DNA of 64,000 nt, taken from positions 1-64,000 of the forward strand of contig NZNC01000003.1 of assembly GCA_002692965.1 (NCBI GenBank). Reading direction: 5' to 3'. The notes below the pieces were generated by a model. That model did no database searches. It was not told the DNA's origin and worked only from the letters and a program-made list of their open reading frames with translations. The stretch comes from Haliea sp. Its GTDB lineage: Bacteria; Pseudomonadota; Gammaproteobacteria; Pseudomonadales; Halieaceae. This document shows, in pieces, positions 31,817 to 44,802 of the stretch (the stretch's first letter is position 1; the number at the start of each line of letters is the position of its first letter). The position numbers and the translations under genes are program-made.

Positions 31817-32607
31817 TGTCCCGGGCAGTTGCCGTACAGGCGCTCGACGCCGCAGCAGACGCGTCCGCGGGCGAACTGGCAGCCAGTCTGTCCCTTCCCC
31901 TGCTGGCGCCGGGTGAGCCCGTTCCCACCGGCCTGCTCGCCGTGCTCCAGGTCGGATCGGGCGGCCTGGCGCTGCAGCCCGCGGGCCCCCGGGCCTCCGG
32001 GCCGGTGTGCGTGGATTTTTCGGCACCGGCCCTGCGCCACCGCCGGCGCGGCGGTCAGAACGAACTGCTGGGGCGGGCCCTGGGTGTCGGCAAGCGCCCG
32101 GCCATGCGGGTACTCGATGCCACGGCGGGTCTGGCGCGGGATGCAGCGGTGCTGGCGGACCTGGGCTGCGAGGTGCTCCTGGCCGAGCGCGAGCCGCTGG
32201 TCGCGGCCCTGTTGGCGGCGGGCCTGGAACAGGGCGCGCTCGCCGATGACGCCTGGGTGCGCGGCTTGGTGGCGCGCCTGCAGCTGCACCGGGGTGACGC
32301 CCGCAGCCTGCCGCCCGCGGCCCTGGCCGAGCTGGATGCCATCTACCTCGACCCGATGTTTCCCGAGCGGCGCAAGTCGGCGGCCGTGCGCAAGGAAATG
32401 GCCCTCCTGCAGCAACTGCTGGAGGGGGATGCCGCAGCAGACGCGGGCGAGGGGCTTCTCGACTGGGCCCTGGCGTCGCCGGTGGCGCGGGTTGTGGTCA
32501 AGCGCCCCCTGCGGGCGCCCTTCCTCGGCGGCCGGGAGCCCTCCCACAGCCTGCGCGGCAAGGCGGTGCGTTTTGATGTGCATGTGTTACGCTCCCTGAC
32601 CCCGTGA
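31816..32607 (+). CDS. rsmJ: 16S rRNA (guanine1516-N2)-methyltransferase RsmJ
   Basis: This 263-residue SAM-dependent rRNA methyltransferase matches RsmJ: VDFSAPALRHRRRGG, the SAM-binding VLDATAGLARDAAVLADLG, then LLAERE, and the characteristic YLDPMFPERRKSAAVRKEM with VVVKRPLRAP. The ATG shares a base with the stop of the HD gene (TGATG), and the following SDR begins 20 bp downstream, so four genes probably form one transcript. Confidence 0.93.
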   Translation: MSRAVAVQALDAAADASAGELAASLSLPLLAPGEPVPTGLLAVLQVGSGGLALQPAGPRASGPVCVDFSAPALRHRRRGGQNELLGRALGVGKRPAMRVLDATAGLARDAAVLADLGCEVLLAEREPLVAALLAAGLEQGALADDAWVRGLVARLQLHRGDARSLPPAALAELDAIYLDPMFPERRKSAAVRKEMALLQQLLEGDAAADAGEGLLDWALASPVARVVVKRPLRAPFLGGREPSHSLRGKAVRFDVHVLRSLTP

Positions 32608-32627
32608 TACAGGCCGGAGACCGAAGC

Positions 32628-35541
<2,914 letters not shown>

Positions 35542-35582
35542 GCTGTGCTTTCCTGGTCGAGCCGCCCGCGGGCGGCGGTGGT

Positions 35583-35939
35583 TCAAAGGGTGTGGCGCTG
35601 GAACAGGCTGGCGTAGTGGTCGGCCTTGAAGCCGCAGTGGCGTTCGTGACCGATGTCCAGCAGGGGCCGCTTGATCAGCGTCGGCTGCTCGAGAATGGCC
35701 GCTCGCGCCGCCTCAGGGTTCATGCTGTCGCGGACCTCGGCGGGCAGGGCTTTCCAGCTGGTGCTGCGCCGGTTGACCAGCTGCTCCCAGCCCAGCTCCT
35801 CGAGCCAGGCGTCGACCTGCGCCGCACTCAGGCCGTCCTCGCGCAGGTCGTGGAACTGGTATTCGATGTCATGCTGTTCCAGCCAGCGACGGGCTTTTTT
35901 CACGGTGTCGCAGTTCTTGATGCCGTAGAGGGTAATCAC
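35583..35939 (-). CDS. yffB: ArsC/Spx-family protein YffB
   Basis: This 118-residue thioredoxin-fold protein of the ArsC family has LYGIKNCDTVKKARRWLE with a single N-terminal Cys (C10) and the LIKRPLLDIG motif near residue 90. YffB proteins bind glutathione weakly and have no proven arsenate reductase role. It lies beside dapD/dapE as in many gammaproteobacteria. Confidence 0.88.
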   Translation of the reverse strand: MITLYGIKNCDTVKKARRWLEQHDIEYQFHDLREDGLSAAQVDAWLEELGWEQLVNRRSTSWKALPAEVRDSMNPEAARAAILEQPTLIKRPLLDIGHERHCGFKADHYASLFQRHTL

Positions 35940-35983
35940 GCGTCGGCTCTCCGTTTGCTCCGGCGGGCGGCAAGGATAGCAAA

Positions 35984-36640
35984 TCAGGCCTTGCGGATCT
36001 TCTTCGGATGCTTGCGCTCCGGGTAGCAGGTGCGGCAGATCTCGCAGACCCGGCCGTCACAGCCTCGTGCGCTGCAGAATTGCCGGCCATAGTAGATGAT
36101 CTGCAGGTGCAGGCGGTTCCAGGCCTCCCGCGGGAACAGGCGCTTGAGGTCGCGTTCGGTCTGCACCACGCTTTTGCCGCTGGTCAGCCCCCAGCGCTGG
36201 GCCAGGCGGTGGATGTGGGTGTCCACCGGGAAGGCGGGCACGCCGAAGGCCTGGGACATCACCACGCTGGCGGTCTTGTGGCCGACACCGGGCAGCCGCT
36301 CCAGGGCCTCCATGTCCGCGGGCACCTCGCCAGCGTGCTCTTCCATGAGCATTTCGCTGAGTCGCTTGATGGCCGCCGATTTCTGCGGCGACAGGCCGCA
36401 GGGGCGGATGATCTGGCGAATCTCCTCCACGGGCACCTGGGCCATGTCCCGGGGGTTGTTGGCGCGGGCGAACAGCGCCGGGGTGACCTGGTTGACCCGT
36501 TCGTCGGTGCACTGGGCGCTGAGCAGGACCGCTACCAGCAGCGTATAGGGGTCCCGGTGATCCAGGGGGATCGGCGTTTCCGGGTAGAGTTCGTTCAGCC
36601 GCCGCTGGATGAAGGCGACCCGTTCGGGCTTGCTGAGCAC
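35984..36640 (-). CDS. nth: Endonuclease III with variant Cys cluster
   Basis: This 218-residue DNA glycosylase/AP lyase for oxidised pyrimidines has HhH motif LPGVGHKTASVV with catalytic Lys and the following catalytic Asp in PVDTHIHRLAQRWG. The C-terminal Fe-S region reads FCSARGCDGRVCEICRTC, in which the spacing differs from the C-x6-C-x2-C-x5-C of E. coli Nth; alternative cysteines could still bind a cluster. GTG 36640 starts 2 bases after the dapC stop. Confidence 0.9.
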   Translation of the reverse strand: MLSKPERVAFIQRRLNELYPETPIPLDHRDPYTLLVAVLLSAQCTDERVNQVTPALFARANNPRDMAQVPVEEIRQIIRPCGLSPQKSAAIKRLSEMLMEEHAGEVPADMEALERLPGVGHKTASVVMSQAFGVPAFPVDTHIHRLAQRWGLTSGKSVVQTERDLKRLFPREAWNRLHLQIIYYGRQFCSARGCDGRVCEICRTCYPERKHPKKIRKA

Positions 36641-36642
36641 GC

Positions 36643-37833
36643 TTACAGGCTCTCCACGCAGCGACGGATCCGGTGGGCGGCCTCCACGCATTCCTCGAGG
36701 GTGGCCACCAGGGCCATGCGCACCCGCTGTTCCCCGGGGTTGAGCCCGGCCTGCTCCCGCGCCAGGTAGCGGCCCGGAAGCACGGTGACGTGCTCGCGGG
36801 CAAACAGCTCCCGGGCAAAGTCGGTGTCGGCAATCGGCGTGCGCGGCCAGAGGTAGAAGCCGGCATCCGGGGCCTCGACCTCCAGACAGTCGCCGAGAAT
36901 CGCCAGTACCGTGCGGAATTTCTCGCGGTAGGCGTCGCGGTTGGCGCGAACGTGGCTTTCATCTGCCCAGGCTGCTGCGCTCGCGTGCTGGTGGTGCAGG
37001 GGCATGGCGCAGCCGTGATAGGTGCGGTAGCGGAGGAATTGCGCCAGCACGTCGGCGTCGCCGGCGACGAAGCCCGAGCGCAGGCCCGGCAGGTTGGAGC
37101 GCTTGGACAGGCTGTGGAAGACCACGCAGCGCCGAAAATCGGTATTGCCCATGGCCGCGCTGGCCTGCAGCAGGCCGGGGGGCGGCGCCTGTTCGTCACC
37201 GTAGATTTCCGAGTAGCACTCGTCGCTGGCGATGACGAAGTCGTGGCGCTGTGCCAGTTCGATCAGCTGCTGCAGGCGCGCCAGGGGCAGCACCGCGCCG
37301 CTGGGGTTGCCGGGGCTGCAGAGATAGAGCAGTTGGCAGCGTTGCCACTGGTCTTCGGTAACGCTGTCGAAATCCGGCAGGAAGCCGGTGTCGGCGGTGG
37401 CGTTGATGAAACCGGGGGTGGCTCCCGCCAGCAGTGCCGCGCCCTCGTAGATCTGGTAGAAGGGGTTCGGGCTGAGGACCAGCGCTCCGGGCACCGGGTC
37501 CACCACGGCCTGGGCAAAGGCGAACAGGGCCTCGCGGGTGCCGTTGACCGGCAGTACCTGGCGCCCGGCGTCGACATTGTCGAGGCCGAAGCGCCGCTGC
37601 AGCCACCCGGCGATGCCCTCGCGCAGGAAGGCTTCGCCGCGAGTCGCGGGGTAGCGCGAGAGCAGCGGCAGCTGGCGCGCCAGTTCCTCGAGCACTAAGG
37701 CCGGTGCCGGGTGGCGCGGCTCGCCGATGGACAGGGCGATGTGCGCCTTGTCCGCCGGTGCTTTCAGGCCCTCGAAGAGCTGTGCCAGTTTTTCAAAGGG
37801 GTAGGGGTGCAGGGAATCCAGTCGGGGGTTCAT
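36643..37833 (-). CDS. dapC: Succinyldiaminopimelate transaminase
   Basis: This 396-residue class I/II PLP aminotransferase converts N-succinyl-2-amino-6-ketopimelate to N-succinyl-LL-diaminopimelate. Key parts: PNPFYQIYEGAALLAGA, CSPGNPSGAVL, ASDECYSEIYGD and the PLP lysine in FHSLSKRSNLPGLRSG. Its clustering with dapD and dapE supports this over a generic aminotransferase. It follows glnD with a 4-bp gap. Confidence 0.93.
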   Translation of the reverse strand: MNPRLDSLHPYPFEKLAQLFEGLKAPADKAHIALSIGEPRHPAPALVLEELARQLPLLSRYPATRGEAFLREGIAGWLQRRFGLDNVDAGRQVLPVNGTREALFAFAQAVVDPVPGALVLSPNPFYQIYEGAALLAGATPGFINATADTGFLPDFDSVTEDQWQRCQLLYLCSPGNPSGAVLPLARLQQLIELAQRHDFVIASDECYSEIYGDEQAPPPGLLQASAAMGNTDFRRCVVFHSLSKRSNLPGLRSGFVAGDADVLAQFLRYRTYHGCAMPLHHQHASAAAWADESHVRANRDAYREKFRTVLAILGDCLEVEAPDAGFYLWPRTPIADTDFARELFAREHVTVLPGRYLAREQAGLNPGEQRVRMALVATLEECVEAAHRIRRCVESL

Positions 37834-37837
37834 GGCG

Positions 37838-40519
37838 TCAGGTCTGTTCCACTTGTGCGTCCAGTTGCCGGCGAATCTCGGCCTGGATGGCCTCGCAGAG
37901 GGCCGGGTCGGTCAGGGGCTGCTGCTCGTCATCGGTGATGAAGAAGACGTCTTCCACCCGCTCCCCGAGGGTCTGGATTTTCGCGGCCTGGAGGACCACG
38001 CCGAAGTCCACGAAGATGCGCCCGATCATGGCCAGCAGGCCGGGGCGGTCCGGGGAGGCGACCTCGAGCACGCTCATGTGCTTGATTTCGTCCACGAACA
38101 TCGCGGTTTCCGTGGGAATCGAGAAGGACTTCATCTGCCGCGGGGTGATACGGCGCACGCAGCCCCGGTCATTCATGTCGCCGGCCAGTGCCTGGCCGAG
38201 GTGCTCGCGGATATGCCGCAGGCGGGCGCCATCCTCGGCGATGGAGCTGCCGTCGGAATTGAGTACCGAGAAGGTGTCCAGGCTCATGCCGCCGCTGGCG
38301 CTGTAGATGCGGGCATCGTTGATGCTCAGGTCGAGCTGTTCCAGTTCGGTGCAGACGCGGGAGAAGAGCTGGGCGTGGGTCGGCGCGTGAATGAAGATCT
38401 GGGTGGTGTTGGCGACGCTGGAGTCGGTGCTGTTGCGAATCACCACCAGGGGCTGGCTGCGGTCAACGTGGTTGGCAATGGCCTCGGTGTGCCAGGCGAT
38501 ATCCTCCACCCGCTCGCGCAGAAAGTAGTCTTCGCTGCGCTCGCGCCACAGGTCTTCCAGCTCTTCCGCGGTGAAGCCGCGGTACTCCAGCAGGTCGATC
38601 GCGGCGCGCCGGGCGTCCTCCACCCAGGCCTGCTTGTCCACCGGGTTTTCCAGTCCGCGGCGCAGGGCGCGCTTGGTGCCGGTGTAGAGCTGGCGCAGGA
38701 GGCTGCTGCGCCAGGCGTTCCACAGGTTGGGGTTGGTGCCGTTGATGTCGGCCACGGTGAGGGTGTACAGGTAGTCCAGCCGGGTCTGGTCGCCGACGTG
38801 GCGGGCAAACTGCTGGATCACCTCGGGGTCGGAGATGTCCTTGCGCTGGGAGACCGCGGACATCAGCAGGTGGTTGCGCACCAGCCAGGTGGCCAGCTCG
38901 CTGTCGCGCTCGGACAGGCCGTGGCTTTCACAGAAGGCCCTGGCATCCTCGGCGCCGAGCTCCGAGTGGTCGCCGCCGCGGCCCTTGCCGATGTCGTGGA
39001 ACAGACCCGCCAGGTAAAGCAGCTCGATGCGCGGCAGACGCCGCGCCACGCGACTGGATACCGGGAAGCGTTCGTCGTACTCGGGCTTCATGAAGAAGCG
39101 CATGTGCTGGATGACTTCCAGGGTGTGGGCGTCCACGGTGTAGGCGTGGAAGAGGTCGTGCTGCATCTGGCCGACGATCTGTCCGAAAGCGGGGATGTAG
39201 TTGCCCAGTACCCCGTAGCGGGTCATGTTGCGCAGGTTGCGGGTGACCTGGTGCGGGGCCCGCAGGATGGCCAGAAACGTGGCGTGATTGGCCGGGTCTT
39301 CCCGGAAGCTGTTGTTGATCAGGTGGCGATGGGCGCGGATCAGCCGGATGGTGGCGGTGCCGATGCCCTTGATGTCGGGACTCTGACCGGCCAGTGCAAA
39401 GACCTCCAGCAGCGCGCCGGGGCGGCTGCTGAACAGGTCGTCGCGCAGGGCCTCGATATAGCCGTTGCGCACCTGGAAGTCCTGGTTGAGCACCTGAATG
39501 TCGTCGACCGTGCCGGCGCGCAGGATGACCTGGTCGAAATTGCGGATCAGCAGTTCGTTCAGCTCGCTCAGCTGCAGGGCCCAGCGGTAATAGGTCTGCA
39601 TGAACTGCTCCACCGCCAGGCGCTGGCCGTCCTCGAAGCCCCACAGCTCCGCCAGCTCGCGCTGGTGGTCGAACAGCAGGCGGTCCTCTTCGCGGCCGGC
39701 GATCATGTGCAGGGCGTAGCGCACCCGCCACATGAACTCCCGGCCGCGCAGCAGCATCTGGCGCTCCTCGGGGGTCAGGAACTCGCCGGTATCCATCTCC
39801 TCCAGGGCGCGCACGCCGAAGTGGCGCTCGGCGATCCAGGCGATGATCTGCAGGTCGCGCAAGCCCCCGGGGGAGGTCTTGATGTTGGGCTCCAGGTTGT
39901 ACTCGGTGTCAGCGTACTTGGCGTGACGGCTGCGCTGTTCTTCCAGCTTGGCCTTGAAGAAGTCGGCGCTGGGCCACATGTGCGCCGGGCCGGTCTGATC
40001 CCGCACCGCCTGCATCAAGGCCTCGGGGCCGCGGATGACCCGGCTCTCCATCAGGTTGGTGAGCACGGTGATATCGCCGCGGGCCTTGCGGCAGCAGTCG
40101 TCGACCGTGCGCACGCTGTGCCCGACCTTGAGGCCGATGTCCCAGAGCTGGGTAAGGAACTGCTCCAAAGGCGGGTGGCTGCCTTCGCTGTCGTGGTGCA
40201 GCAGTACCAGGATGTCCACGTCGGAATGCGGGTGGAGTTCACCGCGCCCGTAGCCACCGACAGCGACCAGGGCCGGCTCCGCCGGGCCCCACTCGCGGGT
40301 GTCCCAGAGGGCGCCGAGCAGGGTGTCCATGAAACGGGCGCGCAAATGCAGCAGGTGGCCCACCCGCTCGCCGTCGCGAAAGGCCTGATCCAGCCAGACC
40401 CGGGCCTCTTGCAGCACCTGCTTTCCGGTTGCCAGGCAGTCGCCGTGGCGCAGCCGGTCGGCCAGGCGCGCCGGGTCGAGCAGGAAATCGGGTGCCGCGG
40501 AGGCCGCCGTCGCCTTCAT
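37838..40519 (-). CDS. glnD: Bifunctional PII uridylyltransferase/uridylyl-removing enzyme
   Basis: This 893-residue nitrogen sensor modifies the PII protein. The N-terminal nucleotidyltransferase motif is [15 protein letters not shown] (near 90); the HD domain motif is [18 protein letters not shown] (mid-protein); two C-terminal ACT domains (VFIHAP-like and [18 protein letters not shown]) sense glutamine. ATG 40519 overlaps the map stop (ATGA). Length is normal for the family. Confidence 0.97.
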   Translation of the reverse strand: MKATAASAAPDFLLDPARLADRLRHGDCLATGKQVLQEARVWLDQAFRDGERVGHLLHLRARFMDTLLGALWDTREWGPAEPALVAVGGYGRGELHPHSDVDILVLLHHDSEGSHPPLEQFLTQLWDIGLKVGHSVRTVDDCCRKARGDITVLTNLMESRVIRGPEALMQAVRDQTGPAHMWPSADFFKAKLEEQRSRHAKYADTEYNLEPNIKTSPGGLRDLQIIAWIAERHFGVRALEEMDTGEFLTPEERQMLLRGREFMWRVRYALHMIAGREEDRLLFDHQRELAELWGFEDGQRLAVEQFMQTYYRWALQLSELNELLIRNFDQVILRAGTVDDIQVLNQDFQVRNGYIEALRDDLFSSRPGALLEVFALAGQSPDIKGIGTATIRLIRAHRHLINNSFREDPANHATFLAILRAPHQVTRNLRNMTRYGVLGNYIPAFGQIVGQMQHDLFHAYTVDAHTLEVIQHMRFFMKPEYDERFPVSSRVARRLPRIELLYLAGLFHDIGKGRGGDHSELGAEDARAFCESHGLSERDSELATWLVRNHLLMSAVSQRKDISDPEVIQQFARHVGDQTRLDYLYTLTVADINGTNPNLWNAWRSSLLRQLYTGTKRALRRGLENPVDKQAWVEDARRAAIDLLEYRGFTAEELEDLWRERSEDYFLRERVEDIAWHTEAIANHVDRSQPLVVIRNSTDSSVANTTQIFIHAPTHAQLFSRVCTELEQLDLSINDARIYSASGGMSLDTFSVLNSDGSSIAEDGARLRHIREHLGQALAGDMNDRGCVRRITPRQMKSFSIPTETAMFVDEIKHMSVLEVASPDRPGLLAMIGRIFVDFGVVLQAAKIQTLGERVEDVFFITDDEQQPLTDPALCEAIQAEIRRQLDAQVEQT

Positions 40520-41295
40520 GCGGGGGGCGTTTCCTTGCTGCGCCGGGTGAAGATCTCGCAGCCGTCCGCCGTGACAGCCAGGGTGTGCTCCCACTGGGCG
40601 GACAGGCGCCCGTCGCGGGTGGTCACGGTCCAGCCGTCGTGGGCGTTCAGTTTGGTGTGACGGCGGCCGGCATTGATCATCGGCTCGATGGTGAAGGTCA
40701 TGCCCTCTTCGAGCACCAGGCCCTCGCCGGGACGCCCGTAGTGGAGGATCTGGGGGTCTTCGTGGAAGACCCGACCGATGCCGTGTCCGCAGTATTCGCG
40801 CACCACCGAGTAGTAGTGTTTTTCCGCGTGTTCCTGAATGACGTGGCCGATATCCCCCAGGGTGGTGCCGGGGCGCACGATGTCGAGGGCCCGGTACAGG
40901 CACTCCCGGGTGACCCGGATCAGGCGCTCGGCGTGGGGCGGAATCTTGCCCACGCCGACCATGATGCTGGTGTCGCCGTGGTAACCGTCCTTGATGACCG
41001 TCACGTCGATATTGATGATGTCGCCGTTTTTCAGCTTGCGGGTGTCCGAGGGAATGCCGTGGCAGACCACCTCGTTGACAGAGGTGCAGATGGAGCGTGG
41101 AAACCCGTGGTAGTTGAGGGGCGCCGGGATGGCGTCCTGGACGCCAGTGATGTAGTCGTGGCAGATGCGGTCCAGCTCGCCGGTGGTGATGCCGGGCTGC
41201 ACATGCGGCTCGATCATCTCCAGCACTTCCGCGGCGAGGCGGCCGGCCACGCGCATTTTTTCCAGTTCTTCACTGGTCTTGATGGATACAGCCAT
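40516..41295 (-). CDS. map: Type I methionine aminopeptidase
   Basis: This 259-residue dimetal peptidase removes the initiator Met. Metal ligands fall in [16 protein letters not shown] (two Asp), [12 protein letters not shown] (His), FTIEPMI (Glu) and QWEHTLAV (Glu). It is divergent from rpsB, the order map/rpsB being conserved in gammaproteobacteria. Confidence 0.97.
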   Translation of the reverse strand: MAVSIKTSEELEKMRVAGRLAAEVLEMIEPHVQPGITTGELDRICHDYITGVQDAIPAPLNYHGFPRSICTSVNEVVCHGIPSDTRKLKNGDIINIDVTVIKDGYHGDTSIMVGVGKIPPHAERLIRVTRECLYRALDIVRPGTTLGDIGHVIQEHAEKHYYSVVREYCGHGIGRVFHEDPQILHYGRPGEGLVLEEGMTFTIEPMINAGRRHTKLNAHDGWTVTTRDGRLSAQWEHTLAVTADGCEIFTRRSKETPPA

Positions 41296-41655
41296 GCGTC
41301 ACTCGATCTTGAACAGTCTGCAGGTCCGGTGCGGCAGGGTAGGGAGCCGGCCGGTCAGCCGCTTATTGTACAGGATTCCCCGCGCACCCGCAGCGGTCCC
41401 GGGCGGGGGCCGCTGCCGCTTTCGCCAGTGTCGGTCAGCCATCTGGTCGGGGCGGCGCGAGCCGGCCAGGCCGCATTCCCGCTGGCGCCGGGTGGTTGTC
41501 TGTGGTATAAAGCGCGCCTCTCGCGGGCGGCTCCGGCCTCCCGGCGGGAGAAACTATCGTCACACACATGCCGCAACCCGTGCCAGGGTGCTCCCGAGAG
41601 GGGGTTTGGTGCCGGGGGTATGTGGAGGCCCAACCCAATTGAAAAGGTATTTATC
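41296..41655. other. Divergent map/rpsB regulatory region
   Basis: This 360-bp stretch has no gene. It must carry the map promoter on the minus strand and the rpsB promoter and leader on the plus strand. The leader from about 41518 to 41655 contains GC-rich inverted segments (for example 41528-41555), as expected for the S2-autoregulated rpsB leader of gammaproteobacteria, though the specific fold was not confirmed. Confidence 0.5.
41506..41511 (+). promoter_or_regulatory. Candidate -10 element of the rpsB-tsf operon (TATAAA)
   Basis: TATAAA sits about 145 bases before the rpsB ATG in the divergent interval. The -35 position (about 41483-41488) is not a good match, so the call rests mainly on position. 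Confidence 0.4.
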
Positions 41656-42405
41656 ATGTCGCAAGTATCCATGCGTGACCTGCTGCAGGCAGGTGTTCAC
41701 TTCGGTCACCAGACCCGTTACTGGAACCCGAAGATGGCTCCCTTTATCTTCGGTGCCCGCAACAAGATCCACATCATCAACCTCGAGCACACCGTTCCGG
41801 CTTTCAACGAAGCCCTGAACCTGATCAAGCAGATGTCCGCGAACAAGAGCAAGATCCTGTTCGTGGGCACCAAGCGTGCCGCCGGCAAGGTGATCAAGGA
41901 GCAGGCCGAGCGCGCCGGCATGCCCTACGTCAGCCATCGCTGGCTGGGTGGCATGCTCACCAACTACAAGTCCATTCGCGCCTCCATCAAGCGTCTGCGT
42001 GACCTGGAGTCCCAGCAGGCCGACGGCACCTTCGCCAAGCTGACCAAGAAAGAAGCCCTGATGCGCACCCGCGACATGGAAAAGCTCGAGCGCAGCATCG
42101 GCGGCATCAAGGACATGGGCGGCCTGCCCGATGCCCTGTTCGTGGTTGATGTGGACCACGAGCGCATTGCCATCACCGAAGCCAACAAGCTGGGTATCCC
42201 GGTTATCGGCATCGTGGATACCAACAGCGATCCCGACGGCATCGACTACGTGATTCCCGGCAACGATGACGCCATCCGTGCGGTCAAGCTGTACGTGACC
42301 ACCGTGGCCGAAGCCTGCCTGGCCGGCCGCGCCGAAAACGGCGACATGCCCGCCGCCCGCGACGAGTTCGTCGAGGAAGCCGCAGCGGCCGAAAGCGCCC
42401 AGTAA
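41656..42405 (+). CDS. rpsB: 30S ribosomal protein S2
   Basis: This 249-residue protein has typical S2 segments [43 protein letters not shown] and [20 protein letters not shown] 41656 follows AAAGG. It is the first gene of the rpsB-tsf transcript. An acidic, Ala/Glu-rich tail ends the protein. Confidence 0.98.
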   Translation: MSQVSMRDLLQAGVHFGHQTRYWNPKMAPFIFGARNKIHIINLEHTVPAFNEALNLIKQMSANKSKILFVGTKRAAGKVIKEQAERAGMPYVSHRWLGGMLTNYKSIRASIKRLRDLESQQADGTFAKLTKKEALMRTRDMEKLERSIGGIKDMGGLPDALFVVDVDHERIAITEANKLGIPVIGIVDTNSDPDGIDYVIPGNDDAIRAVKLYVTTVAEACLAGRAENGDMPAARDEFVEEAAAAESAQ

Positions 42406-42418
42406 GGCCCGCCCCGAT

Positions 42419-42440
42419 CCGGCGCCCCCCGGGGCGCCGG
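42419..42440 (+). promoter_or_regulatory. Perfect 10-bp hairpin between rpsB and tsf
   Basis: CCGGCGCCCC, a 2-base centre, GGGGCGCCGG. No T-tract follows. In E. coli an attenuator lies between rpsB and tsf; a comparable role here, or transcript stabilisation, is inference. Confidence 0.55.
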
Positions 42441-42495
42441 CGAAACACGTTCAGCTGATACAGGCCCCGCACAGGGGCAGATAGGAGGAATTCGC

Positions 42496-43353
42496 ATGTC
42501 TGCAGCATTGGTCAAGGAATTACGCGAGCGCACCGGGCTGGGTCTGCTCGAATGCAAGAAGGCGCTGGCGGAAGCCGGTGGTGATGTCGAGAAGGCAATC
42601 GAAGAGCTGCGCAAGTCCAGCGGCATGAAAGCGGCCAAGAAGGCCGGTCGCACCGCGGCGGATGGCGTGGTCAAGGCGCGCGTTGCCGAAGACGGCAGCT
42701 ACGGTGTGCTGGTGGAAGTCAACAGCGAGACCGATTTCGTGGCCCGCGACGACGGCTTCCTGGCCTTCGTTGAGCAGGTGTTGAACGCCGCCTTCGAGCG
42801 TCGCGAAACCGACGTTGCCGCCCTGATGGCCGGCGAGCTGGAGTCAGCCCGCGAAGGTCTGGTGCAGAAGATCGGCGAGAATATCGGTGTGCGCCGCATC
42901 ACGCTGATCACTGCCGACGCCGGTGTCATCGGTGCCTACGTTCACGGCAACAACCGCATCGCGGTACTGGTCGAACTGAAGAGCGGCGACCAGGATCTGG
43001 CCAAGGACGTCGCCATGCACATCGCCGCGGTCAACCCGCGCGTTGTGTCCCCGAGCGACATGCCCGAGGAACTGATCGCCAAGGAAAAGGAAATCTACAC
43101 CGCCCAGGCGCAGGATTCCGGCAAGCCCGCAGAGATCGTCGAGAAGATGATCGGTGGCCGCATCAAGAAATTCCTGGCCGAGAACAGCCTGGTCGAGCAG
43201 CCCTTCGTGAAGGACCCCGATGTCACCGTCGGCAAGCTGGTGTCCAAGGCCGGCGCCGAAGTGCGCTCTTTCGCCCGCTTCGAAGTTGGCGAAGGCATCG
43301 AGAAGGAGCAGGTGGATTTCGCCGCCGAGGTGGCCGCGCAGCTGAAAGGCTGA
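42496..43353 (+). CDS. tsf: Elongation factor Ts
   Basis: This 285-residue nucleotide exchange factor for EF-Tu has an N-terminal UBA-like domain ([20 protein letters not shown]) with the TDFV motif ([11 protein letters not shown]) that contacts EF-Tu, and two core subdomains. The ribosome binding site TAGGAGGAATT is strong. It is followed by an intrinsic terminator. Confidence 0.98.
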   Translation: MSAALVKELRERTGLGLLECKKALAEAGGDVEKAIEELRKSSGMKAAKKAGRTAADGVVKARVAEDGSYGVLVEVNSETDFVARDDGFLAFVEQVLNAAFERRETDVAALMAGELESAREGLVQKIGENIGVRRITLITADAGVIGAYVHGNNRIAVLVELKSGDQDLAKDVAMHIAAVNPRVVSPSDMPEELIAKEKEIYTAQAQDSGKPAEIVEKMIGGRIKKFLAENSLVEQPFVKDPDVTVGKLVSKAGAEVRSFARFEVGEGIEKEQVDFAAEVAAQLKG

Positions 43354-43375
43354 TTCCGCGCTGTCGTGCATGAAG

Positions 43376-43400
43376 AACGGGGCCCGAGGCCCCGTTTTTT
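43376..43400 (+). terminator. Intrinsic terminator after tsf
   Basis: Stem ACGGGGCC (43377-43384), loop CGA, GGCCCCGT (43388-43395) and a run of six T. It separates rpsB-tsf from the pyrH transcript. Confidence 0.88.
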
Positions 43401-43477
43401 ATGAGAGGCCCCGCCCCCTGGTCTAGGGTGTCGGGCTGTTGTCCTGTAAACTGGCGGTACTTCAGGAGATCGACGTC

Positions 43478-44203
43478 ATGCCTCAGGCTTCGGCTGAAAA
43501 GAAATACAAGCGCATCCTGCTGAAACTCAGCGGCGAAGCGCTTACCGGTAAAGAAAATTACGGTATCGACCCCAGGGTGCTGGATCGCCTGGCCCTGGAG
43601 ATCGGCCAGCTGGTCGGCATCGGGGTCCAGGTGGGGCTGGTCGTTGGCGGCGGTAACCTGTTCCGCGGCGCGGCCCTGCAGGCGGCCGGTCTCGACCGGG
43701 TCACCGGCGATCACATGGGCATGCTGGCCACGGTGATGAATGCCCTCGCCCTGCGCGATGCGCTGGAGCGCTCCAGCATCGCCACCCAGGTGATGTCCTC
43801 CATCCCCATGAGCGGGGTGGTTGACCACTACGACCGCCGCAAGGCCATTCGCGCCCTCGGCAACGGCGATGTGGTCATTTTCAGCGCCGGCACCGGCAAC
43901 CCCTTTTTCACCACGGATTCCTCCGCCTGCCTGCGCGGCATCGAAGTCGAGGCCGACCTGGTGCTGAAGGCGACCAAGGTGGACGGCGTCTACAGCGCCG
44001 ACCCGATGAAGTTTGCCGACGCCATCAAGTATGAGCGTCTTACCTACGACGAGGTACTGGAGAAAAAGCTGGAGGTCATGGATCTGACCGCCATCTGCCT
44101 GTGCCGCGACCACAACATGCCCGTGCGCGTGTTCCAGATGGAAAAGCAGGGGGCACTGCTGAGCATCGTGCGCGGTGCCGCCGAAGGAACACTGATTGAA
44201 TAG
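43478..44203 (+). CDS. pyrH: UMP kinase
   Basis: This 241-residue amino-acid-kinase-fold enzyme phosphorylates UMP. It has [38 protein letters not shown], the [13 protein letters not shown] loop and [13 protein letters not shown] 43478 has AGGAG upstream; it probably begins a new transcript after the tsf terminator. Confidence 0.97.
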   Translation: MPQASAEKKYKRILLKLSGEALTGKENYGIDPRVLDRLALEIGQLVGIGVQVGLVVGGGNLFRGAALQAAGLDRVTGDHMGMLATVMNALALRDALERSSIATQVMSSIPMSGVVDHYDRRKAIRALGNGDVVIFSAGTGNPFFTTDSSACLRGIEVEADLVLKATKVDGVYSADPMKFADAIKYERLTYDEVLEKKLEVMDLTAICLCRDHNMPVRVFQMEKQGALLSIVRGAAEGTLIE

Positions 44204-44232
44204 GCCCGCCAGGCCTCGCAAGGAGAACTGCC

Positions 44233-44790
44233 GTGATTGACGATATCAAACAGGAAGCCAAGGAGCGCATGGAAAAGGCGCTGGAGGCTCTGGGTCACAA
44301 CTTCAACAAGATTCGTACCGGGCGCGCCCATCCCAGCCTGCTGGACGGGCTGAAAATCGAGTACTACGGCGCCGACACACCAATCAATCAGCTCGCCAAC
44401 GTCAACGTCGAAGACGCTCGCACGCTGTCCATCTCCGCCTGGGACCGCTCCTCGATTCCGGCGATTGAAAAGGCGATCATGAAGTCGGACCTGGGCCTGA
44501 ATCCGTCCACTGCCGGCGATGTCATCCGCATTCCCATGCCGGCCCTGACCGAGGAAACCCGCAAGGGCTACATCAAACAGGCCCGTCACGAGGCCGAGTC
44601 GGCGCGGGTTTCCGTGCGCAACGCCCGTCGCGACGCCATGAGCATGCTCAAGGACATGGTCAAGGAAAAGGAAATCAGCGAGGATGACGAGCGCCGCGGG
44701 CAGGATGTGGTGCAAAAACTGACAGATTCCTATGTCGAACGCATCGAGAAGATGCTGGTAGACAAGGAAGCCGATCTGATGGAAATCTGA
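44233..44790 (+). CDS. frr: Ribosome recycling factor
   Basis: This 185-residue two-domain factor splits post-termination ribosomes with EF-G. It has [32 protein letters not shown] and [17 protein letters not shown] 44233 follows AGGAG by 7 bases. Lies between pyrH and uppS as in most gammaproteobacteria. Confidence 0.97.
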   Translation: MIDDIKQEAKERMEKALEALGHNFNKIRTGRAHPSLLDGLKIEYYGADTPINQLANVNVEDARTLSISAWDRSSIPAIEKAIMKSDLGLNPSTAGDVIRIPMPALTEETRKGYIKQARHEAESARVSVRNARRDAMSMLKDMVKEKEISEDDERRGQDVVQKLTDSYVERIEKMLVDKEADLMEI

Positions 44791-44802
44791 GTCCGGTTGG
44801 CG

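Noticed and set aside
40429-41655. A 400-codon in-frame extension upstream of rpsB
   Set aside because: S2 begins at ATG 41656 by homology; the extension covers the antisense of glnD and map.
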